A stretch of 55,268 bases of DNA, taken from contig JADJUV010000040.1 of assembly GCA_016716885.1 (NCBI GenBank), forward strand, positions 1-55,268. The letters run 5' to 3'. Of the stretch, positions 49,761 through 55,268 are shown in pieces. The stretch's first letter is position 1. Each line of letters opens with the position of its first letter. This stretch comes from Candidatus Trichofilum aggregatum (GTDB taxonomy: Bacteria; Chloroflexota; Anaerolineae; Promineifilales; Promineifilaceae). The position numbers were made by a program, and so were the translations under genes. The notes beneath the pieces are model-generated. The model searched no databases. It worked only from the letters and a program-made list of their open reading frames with translations, and was not told the origin of the DNA.

Positions 49761-52700
49761 ATGAAACCCCGTGTCTCCCGCCTATTATTACCGGTTATGA
49801 TGCTCTTATTCGCGGCCGCGTTCTTACGCCCACTCTCCTCACCCACCCAGGCCGATAGCCAAAACCAAATCTATATTGTGCAGTTCCGGGACGAACCCCT
49901 CGCCAGCTACCGGGGTGGCCTCAATGGCCTGCTGCCCACCAGTGCCGAAGTAAACACCACCGGTGAGTTTAATGCAGATAGTTCAGCCAGTCGAGCTTAT
50001 CTGGCTTACCTGGACGGGCAACAAGATCAATTTCAGCAAGACCTGTCCGCGGCCGCGGATCGCCCCGTCACCTTCCTTTACCAATATCAAGTGGCCTTCA
50101 ACGGTGTCGCTGTCAGCCTGACCAGCGACGAAGCCGCACAAATCAGCCAATGGAGCCAGGTCGCCCAGGTGCGGCCGCAGAGCCAAATGGAAGCGCTCTC
50201 TCATGGCGGACCAGGTTGGATCGGGGCCGATACCGTCTGGACAGGAGACAGCACAGGCGGTTTACCCGGAACCAAAGGCGAAGGTGTGGTCATCGGCATC
50301 CTGGACACGGGCATCACCCCCACCCACATCGCCTTTGCGGATGTGGGCGCGGATGGCTACAACCACACCAACCCCTGGGGAAGCAACCAATACACCGGCA
50401 CCTGCAACCCCGCTAATGCCAGCTACGACCCCACCTTTTTATGCAACGACAAACTCATCGGGGCCTGGAACTATGCCGACGGCCCTCGTGACAACAACGG
50501 CCACGGCACCCACGTCGCCAGCATCGCCGCGGGCAACTTCTACTCCGTTACCATTATTGCCACCACGATCAACATTCCCACGACTTTCTCCGGCGTAGCC
50601 CCTCATGCCAATTTGGTCGCTTATGATGTCTGCAACGGTGGTTACTGCGCCGAAAGCAGCATCCTGGCGGCCTTGAATCAGGTTATCCTCGACGATGTAG
50701 ATGTCATCAATATCTCTTTGGGCATGGGGGCGGGCGACCCCTGGAGCAGTTCTGTCAGTCGCTCCCTGTTGAGTGTACGTGAAGCGGGCATTTTTGTGGC
50801 CGTGGCCGCGGGCAACACCGGCCCCACCGCCTCATCCATCAACGCCCCAGCCAACGCCCCCTGGGTTGTCGCTGTGGGCAATGTTAATCATGGCCGCACC
50901 TACGCCAGTGATGTGACCAATATGACGGGTGGTACGAATCCCCCGGCTAACCTGAGTGGGGTCAGCATGAGTAGCGGGTACGGTCCGGCTCCTATCGTTT
51001 ATGCCGGGAACTACGGCGACCCCAACTGTGCTACCGCCTTCCCGGCCGGGACCTGGCACGGTGAAATTGTCCTGTGCGAGGGGGGCAATATGTCATCCGC
51101 TACGAACAAGGCCAAGGGCACCAATGTCAAGGCCGGGGGCGCACAGGGTGTGGTAATTGCCAGCACGGCTTCCCTGCCCAACTGGCGGATGCCCAATATT
51201 CATGTTCTGCCCGCCTCACACATCAGCTACAGTGATGGGCAAATCCTGAAAACCTGGCTCAACACAGCCGGGGTACACACAGCTACGATTACTGGCTCCT
51301 ACTTTCCTACCACCCCCAACAACCTGGGTGATGTCCTCTACACCACCAGCTCTCGCGGCCCCAACCCCGTTGTGTCCGATATATTGAAACCGGACCTGGT
51401 GGCCCCTGGCTTTTTGATTCAGGCGGCTTACCACGGGTCTGTTTCCTGGGCTAACCAGGCCATCAACCAGTACACAGGCACATCCCAGGCCAGTCCGCAT
51501 GTAGCGGGCGCGGCCGCGCTCCTGCACGCACTCCACCCTGACTGGACACCCACGCAGATTCAATCGGCCATGATGACCACCGCCCTGTCCGACTCCGTGC
51601 GTAACGATGACTGGCAGACACCGGCCAACCCCCATCAAGAAGGCGCGGGAAGGGTGGATTTGACGGTAGCGGCCCAGGCCGGGTTACTTCTCGATGAGAC
51701 GGGGGCCAAGTTCGCGGCCGCGAATCCCACCTTCATGGGTGATCCCACCGCCCTTAACCTGCCCAGCCTCTCTAACAGTAACTGTGCGGGCACTTGCCAA
51801 TGGACCCGCACCGTCAGCAACGCCCTTAACGAAACCGTCAGTTGGGAAGCCTCGGTTGCCAGCAGCAACGGCATGACCATCACCGTCGCCCCAACCAGCT
51901 TCACCCTACTCCCTGGCGCCTCCCAAACCTTCACCGTCACGGCCAATGTCAACGCCCTGCCCAACGGCTCCTGGGTTTTCGCCAGCCTGCGCCTGCACAA
52001 CCCCTCGGCCCAGGCCCCCGATGCCCATTTGCCTATCGCTGTCCTGCCCGCCAACAGTTCCAACCATATTCCCGGTAATGTGACCATCAACCTGCGGCGT
52101 GACCAGGGTTCCATGCAAGTCACTGACCTGCAAACCGACGAAATCACCGACCTCTCTATCGGCGTTTTTGGTGTGGCTCCAGCCAATCAGACGACGGTTA
52201 CTCTGGCTCAAGACCCTAGCCGCAACGATCCATACAACAATTTGAATGACGGTACGACCTTTTTCATCACCACCACCTTGCCCGCCCTGACAGAGCAGTT
52301 CATCGCTGAAATTATCGCCTCGGAAGCCACGGACATGGATTTGTATGTGGGGGTGGATACGAATATGGATGGCCTGCCCGCGGCCGCGGAACTCATTTGC
52401 GCCAGTGCCAAATCTGGCTGGCAGGAGCGGTGCGTCTTAACAAATCAGGCTGGGGTCAACGTCTGGGTGGTAGCCCAAAACTTCCAGTCGGCTGAGGCTG
52501 GAGACGTTACCATCGCCCTGACCACCCTCACCCCGGAAAACAACAACGCCCTGACCGTCACCGGCCCGACCACCGTTCCCGCCTACACCCCATTTGCCCT
52601 CAATATGTTCTGGAACCTGCCCGGCTCAGCCACCGGTGACCTCTGGTACGCTCTGGTTGACCTGGGCACAGATGCCGCTAACCCTGGCAATATCGGCCGG

Positions 52701-53495
52701 ATGGCTGTCCGACTGATGCGCCACGCCGATGATGTCAGCATCAGCGAAAACGTAACCACCCTGACGCTCGGCGACATCGTAACTTACACATTGGCAATTC
52801 AGCCCAACCTCTCCACTATGGATGCAACCTACACCCTCACCGATACCATACCTTTTGGTTTGCAGGTGATACCCAGTTCAGTCACTGGCGGGGCCACCGT
52901 GGCGACCCATAGCACACAAACAGTGGTCAGATGGTCTGGTTTGCTCCCCGCTGGTAGCCAAAGCCCGGTCATCATCACGTATCAGGCCATCGTTGATACC
53001 AAACTATGCCTGGGAACTGCGCCCTCGGTGGTGTTATCCAATGAATTGACCCACTCCCTGGATAATCCCGGTTCGGTGCTTTTGTCAGATACGGCTGAAA
53101 TTCTGGTGCAGGATTTAGATCAGATGTGCCCGGCGGTCATTGAGTTAGACATGACGCTGAGTACTGATGGCAGTTGTGGCACAGAGACCAGTTTGGTCGT
53201 GGATGAGGGTACACCCATCACCTATTGTTACACTGTGACGAATGTGGCCCCCGTGCCGCTCAACCTACACAACCTCGAAGATAGTACGCTGGGGACATTG
53301 CTCAACAACTGGCCTCACCCGCTGGCCCCGAATAGCAGTACCAGTTTTACCGTGACGGTACCGGCGGAACAAAGTGCGATACACCTGGCGACGTGGACAG
53401 CCAACAACGCGGCCGCAGCCCAGGCCAGCACCACCATCCAGGTCAATACCATCATCCACCAACTGTTTATGCCCATCCTCATAGGGGGCAACTAA
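49761..53495 (+). CDS. Secreted subtilisin-like serine protease (S8) with PA insert and DUF11-like C-terminal domains
   Basis: The 1244-residue protein has a Sec signal peptide (residues 1-31, LLLPVMMLLFAAAFLRPLSSPTQA). An I9-type propeptide follows (about 36-140, IYIVQFRDEPLASYRGG). The catalytic domain has Asp182 (VVIGILDTGITPTH), His248 (NGHGTHVAS) and Ser575 (GTSQASPHVAGAAALLHAL). A protease-associated insert lies between His and Ser (about 400-500). After it come Fn3/Ig-like domains and a DUF11-type repeat (about 985-1110, DDVSISENVTTLTLGDIVTYTL). The end is a second beta domain with a short hydrophobic C-terminal tail. It degrades external protein. Nine octamers occur, and the conserved GAAALL motif after the Ser is itself encoded by one. 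Confidence 0.92.
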   Translation: MKPRVSRLLLPVMMLLFAAAFLRPLSSPTQADSQNQIYIVQFRDEPLASYRGGLNGLLPTSAEVNTTGEFNADSSASRAYLAYLDGQQDQFQQDLSAAADRPVTFLYQYQVAFNGVAVSLTSDEAAQISQWSQVAQVRPQSQMEALSHGGPGWIGADTVWTGDSTGGLPGTKGEGVVIGILDTGITPTHIAFADVGADGYNHTNPWGSNQYTGTCNPANASYDPTFLCNDKLIGAWNYADGPRDNNGHGTHVASIAAGNFYSVTIIATTINIPTTFSGVAPHANLVAYDVCNGGYCAESSILAALNQVILDDVDVINISLGMGAGDPWSSSVSRSLLSVREAGIFVAVAAGNTGPTASSINAPANAPWVVAVGNVNHGRTYASDVTNMTGGTNPPANLSGVSMSSGYGPAPIVYAGNYGDPNCATAFPAGTWHGEIVLCEGGNMSSATNKAKGTNVKAGGAQGVVIASTASLPNWRMPNIHVLPASHISYSDGQILKTWLNTAGVHTATITGSYFPTTPNNLGDVLYTTSSRGPNPVVSDILKPDLVAPGFLIQAAYHGSVSWANQAINQYTGTSQASPHVAGAAALLHALHPDWTPTQIQSAMMTTALSDSVRNDDWQTPANPHQEGAGRVDLTVAAQAGLLLDETGAKFAAANPTFMGDPTALNLPSLSNSNCAGTCQWTRTVSNALNETVSWEASVASSNGMTITVAPTSFTLLPGASQTFTVTANVNALPNGSWVFASLRLHNPSAQAPDAHLPIAVLPANSSNHIPGNVTINLRRDQGSMQVTDLQTDEITDLSIGVFGVAPANQTTVTLAQDPSRNDPYNNLNDGTTFFITTTLPALTEQFIAEIIASEATDMDLYVGVDTNMDGLPAAAELICASAKSGWQERCVLTNQAGVNVWVVAQNFQSAEAGDVTIALTTLTPENNNALTVTGPTTVPAYTPFALNMFWNLPGSATGDLWYALVDLGTDAANPGNIGRMAVRLMRHADDVSISENVTTLTLGDIVTYTLAIQPNLSTMDATYTLTDTIPFGLQVIPSSVTGGATVATHSTQTVVRWSGLLPAGSQSPVIITYQAIVDTKLCLGTAPSVVLSNELTHSLDNPGSVLLSDTAEILVQDLDQMCPAVIELDMTLSTDGSCGTETSLVVDEGTPITYCYTVTNVAPVPLNLHNLEDSTLGTLLNNWPHPLAPNSSTSFTVTVPAEQSAIHLATWTANNAAAAQASTTIQVNTIIHQLFMPILIGGN

Positions 53496-53541
53496 GCACA
53501 ACCGGTGCGCTCCACCTTTCATTGTTGCCTGCGTACCCTTT

Positions 53542-53579
53542 AGCACCCTTCCCACAGTTGCGGGAAGGGTGCTTTTTTC
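53542..53579 (+). terminator. Rho-independent terminator of the protease gene
   Basis: AGCACCCTTCCC and GGGAAGGGTGCT pair perfectly around an eight-base loop and are followed by six T. It is 46 bp after the protease stop. Confidence 0.92.
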
Positions 53580-53635
53580 TACCCACTATGAGCACTGGAT
53601 TTGCCATCTTCACCAACTCCTTCTATCCTCCCGTT

Positions 53636-54039
53636 ATGACACCATTAAACAACCATACCCTGTTCACCCACCCCACCAGCCAGGATTGGCTGGAGATTTT
53701 TCTCGACCACGGCTACAAATATGTCTGGGAGAGCCTGATGGCGATTACCTCTATGTTGCCGGTGGATTATCTGAATGTGGATGAGGCGATAGAAGGAGTC
53801 GCGGCCGCAGCCGTCATCGCGGCCGCGCTCAACCACCCCCTCCCCGACACCCCCCCAGAAATCCTGGCCTGGCTCCCCGCCCACCCCTCGGCCACGACCC
53901 GGAACTGGTGCAAATGGCCCAAAAAGCCATCACCCGCATCCTAGCTGATTCTGAGTTGAAGGAAGGGTGGGAAAGGGAAGATGGCGCGGCCGCGTGGCAG
54001 GCCATCGTCCTTGATTTACAAAAGCAACTGGGTCAATAA
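53636..54039 (+). CDS. DUF4259-like small protein, split by a one-base frameshift
   Basis: The frame from 53636 gives WLEIFLDHGYKYVWESLMAITSMLPVDYLNVDEAIEGVAAAAVIAAALNHPLPDTPPEILAWL. Near 53894 (TCGGCCACGACC) it must shift by one base to continue GHDPELVQMAQKAITRILADSELKEGWEREDGAAAWQAIVLDLQKQLGQ and stop at 54039. This matches the general pattern of DUF4259 (acidic helices ending in SELxxxWxE...W). The total is about 134 residues. A start at 53588 is also possible; neither has a clear ribosome site. The missing base is in a G-run, like the other frameshifts here. Three octamers fall in this short gene. Confidence 0.65.
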
Positions 54040-54128
54040 CCATCAGGCCGTTGATGCCATTACCCATTCTGGTTTGACGATTGCGTGTCAACCCACTAAA
54101 CTTCTACCGTAGAAAACACAAATAACAA

Positions 54129-54225
54129 CTCATCCAGAGAGGTGGAGGGAACGGCCCTATGAAACCTCGGCAACCACTTGAAAAAGCAGGTGCTAATTCC
54201 GTCAGACATGGGTCTGAAAGATGAG
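54129..54225 (+). promoter_or_regulatory. SAM-I (S-box) riboswitch
   Basis: P1 is CTCATC (54129-54134) pairing with GATGAG (54220-54225). Conserved core elements are present in order: AGAGAGGTGGAGGGAACGGCC, CTATGAAACCTCGGCAACC, AGGTGCTAATTCC and GTCAGACATGGGTCTGAAAG. Binding of S-adenosylmethionine stabilises P1. The GAGAGG overlapping its 3' side (54223-54228) can otherwise pair with CCTCTC of the downstream terminator, which gives the on/off switch. It controls the methionine synthase gene that follows. Confidence 0.95.
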
Positions 54226-54243
54226 AGGCAGATAAACACCATC

Positions 54244-54270
54244 ACCTCTCGGCTTGAGAGGTTTTTTTTT
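54244..54270 (+). terminator. Riboswitch-controlled terminator
   Basis: ACCTCTC and GAGAGGT pair around GGCTT and are followed by nine T. The 5' arm is also complementary to GAGAGG at the 3' edge of the SAM-I aptamer, giving mutually exclusive terminator and antiterminator stems. Confidence 0.92.
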
Positions 54271-54280
54271 GCATTATCCA

Positions 54281-54311
54281 GACCTGACAGGTTTTTGAAA
54301 CCTGTCAGGTC
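54281..54311. repeat. GACCTGACAGG hairpin
   Basis: GACCTGACAGGTTT and AAACCTGTCAGGTC are perfect 14-bp arms around TTG, lying between the riboswitch terminator and metH. As I recall, similar ACCTGTCAGGT hairpins recur in many genomes. Here it adds a second stem-loop to the metH leader. Confidence 0.75.
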
Positions 54312-54335
54312 TTCCCGTCACCGAGGCGTATGATT

Positions 54336-55268
54336 ATGAATAAAACTGAGCAACTGAAACAAGCCCTACAATCCCGCATCCTCATTCTTGATGGGGCGAT
54401 GGGCAGTATGATCCAGACTTACTTCCTGAGTGAAGCTGACTTCCGGGGTGAACGGTTCACCGATCACCCCTACGACCTGCAAGGCAACAACGAAATCCTC
54501 AACCTCACCCAGCCCGACATCATCCGGGCTATCTACACCGCCTATCTCCAGGCTGGCGCCGACATCATCACCACCAACACCTTCAACGGCACCGCCATCT
54601 CCCAGGCCGACTACCACACGGAACATCTGGCGTATGAGATCAATTTCGCGGCCGCGAAGTTAGCCCGAGAAGCCATCTCAGCACTCAGCACTCAGCACTC
54701 AGCACTTCCCCCCCGCTTCATCGCCGGTTCTCTCGGCCCCACCAACCGCACCGCCTCCATCTCCCCCGACGTAAACGATCCGGGTTATCGCAATGTGACC
54801 TTTGACGAACTCGCGGCCGCGTACTATACCGCCGCCTCTGGTCTCCTCGATGGCGGGGCCGACATCCTGCTCATCGAAACCATCTTCGATACCCTCAACG
54901 CCAAAGCGGCCATCTTTGGCGTCAAACAGTTGCTTGACGAACGAGGCGTGGACGTGCCGATTATGATTTCCGGCACGATCACCGACGCCAGCGGCCGCAC
55001 CCTTTCCGGGCAAACCACCGCCGCCTTCTGGCACGCCATTCGCCACGCCCAGCCACTCATCGTGGGGCTGAACTGCGCCCTGGGAGCCAAAGAGTTGCGG
55101 GCTTACGTTGAAGAGCTGTCCGGGATGGCCGATTGTTTTGTCAGTGTCTACCCCAACGCCGGGTTGCCCAACGCCTTTGGTGGCTACGACGACACCCCGG
55201 ACAACATGACGGCCGTCCTGCGCGACATGGCCGAAAGTGGTTTTGTCAATGTGGTGGGTGGCTGTTGC
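54336..55268 (+). CDS. metH: Methionine synthase / homocysteine methyltransferase domain (MetH N-terminus), partial at window edge
   Basis: The ATG at 54336 is preferred over 54330 by spacing to GAGG. The frame stays open to the window end (311 codons). It shows the homocysteine-binding barrel: RILILDGAMGSMIQTY, GNNEILNLTQPDIIRAIYTAYLQAGADIITTNTFNGTAIS, GSLGPTNRTASISPDVNDPG, GADILLIETIFDTLNAKAA, VGLNCALGAKELR and, at the edge, VNVVGGCC with two of the zinc-binding Cys. The SAM-I riboswitch upstream supports methionine biosynthesis. Residues about 113-125 (AISALSTQHSALPP) are translated CAGCACT heptamers in a linker that varies in the family. Whether the cobalamin domains follow is outside the window. 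Confidence 0.93.
   Translation, partial: MNKTEQLKQALQSRILILDGAMGSMIQTYFLSEADFRGERFTDHPYDLQGNNEILNLTQPDIIRAIYTAYLQAGADIITTNTFNGTAISQADYHTEHLAYEINFAAAKLAREAISALSTQHSALPPRFIAGSLGPTNRTASISPDVNDPGYRNVTFDELAAAYYTAASGLLDGGADILLIETIFDTLNAKAAIFGVKQLLDERGVDVPIMISGTITDASGRTLSGQTTAAFWHAIRHAQPLIVGLNCALGAKELRAYVEELSGMADCFVSVYPNAGLPNAFGGYDDTPDNMTAVLRDMAESGFVNVVGGCC
54679..54706. repeat. (CAGCACT)4 heptamer array inside metH
   Basis: Four perfect copies of the 36943-37010 heptamer lie in frame in metH and encode SALSTQHSA-type residues in the linker between two conserved barrel segments. Confidence 0.85.

Larger units (their letters stand above)
1063..54998. repeat. Highly iterated palindrome GCGGCCGC, about 95 copies
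   Basis: I located about 95 copies by eye. Examples are 1063, 3030, 4290, 5792, 7011, 9935 and 9954, 13741, 18170, 23642, 26003, 31324, 34508, 38738, 41004 and 41046, 42509 and 42515 (overlapping), 51510, 53801 and 53819, and 54991. Roughly half extend to CGCGGCCGCG. About 65 are read as Ala-Ala-Ala, about nine as x-Gly-Arg, about thirteen as x-Arg-Pro, and about seven are intergenic. Copies are spread over genes on both strands. Genes without Ala-Ala-Ala (paralog B, acyl-CoA dehydrogenase, ABC ATPase) tend to lack it. Confidence 0.95.

Noticed and set aside
1063..54998. The dense GCGGCCGC (NotI) sites as cloning-vector or linker contamination
   Set aside because: They are embedded in frame in conserved protein motifs of many genes and evenly spread, with no vector backbone or adapter sequence between them.
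1..55268. tRNA, rRNA, IS transposase or prophage genes
   Set aside because: No cloverleaf or rRNA-like stretches and no DDE/DEDD or integrase-like proteins were recognised by eye; a tRNAscan/Infernal run would be decisive.

Overview
The window looks like a chromosomal segment of a Chloroflexota bacterium (Anaerolineae/Caldilineae-like). This rests on gene content: Gly-rich lipoproteins, TolB-like propellers, family-5 binding proteins, a PTPS-related membrane protein and long secreted subtilases. It is not based on a marker gene, so it is a moderate-confidence inference. GC is moderate (about 54%). No rRNA, tRNA, phage, IS transposase or CRISPR was found.

Layout. 1-5.3 kb: edge of a vapBC module, a degraded oligopeptide ABC operon (permease and a broken binding protein), a SolA/MSOX-like flavin oxidase and a DUF5996 protein. 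5.4-9.4 kb: GH31 glycosidase convergent with a membrane-anchored TolB-like propeller protein. 9.5-12.5 kb: a metal cluster (YcgQ/TIGR03943-like protein plus UPF0718 permease, divergent from a ZnuA-type binding protein). 12.8-17 kb: large soluble PAS/GAF histidine kinase and an inositol-monophosphatase-family enzyme. 17.4-24.5 kb: three paralogous surface proteins, two lipoproteins and one fused to an anti-sigma-like N-terminus, downstream of an ECF sigma gene. 24.7-27.4 kb: ArsR-type regulator, MFS exporter, DUF6249 protein and an unlisted 41-residue ORF. 27.7-30.4 kb: second ECF sigma/membrane partner, lipB and lipA. 30.5-35.7 kb: FGGY kinase and a giant membrane protein. 35.8-43.3 kb: a same-strand set with two MacA-like adaptors, MacB-like ATPase and permease, response regulator and histidine kinase. 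43.6-49.4 kb: glutaredoxin-thioredoxin reductase fusion, acyl-CoA dehydrogenase, CocE/NonD hydrolase and an AhpD-like pair, one of which has an in-frame UGA. 49.7-55.3 kb: subtilisin-like exoprotease, DUF4259 protein, and a SAM-I riboswitch ahead of metH, which runs off the edge.

The most striking signal is at the DNA level. The palindrome GCGGCCGC occurs about 95 times (roughly one per 580 bp, where about 1.6 are expected from composition). It lies mostly inside genes, in all three frames. By eye it encodes essentially every Ala-Ala-Ala tripeptide in the window, with one exception. This resembles the HIP1 octamer of cyanobacteria but uses a different sequence. Alongside it are heptamer tandem repeats, several intergenic hairpin families (one MITE-like, about 115 bp) and hairpin terminators built from two copies of the octamer. 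Several of these repeats have entered coding sequence.

The second main signal is a CxxC-family protein at 48.3-48.9 kb. Its second cysteine codon is UGA, followed at the right distance by a perfect hairpin, so it is a candidate selenoprotein.

At least four genes carry single-base frameshifts at G/C homopolymers, so some broken genes may be assembly errors.
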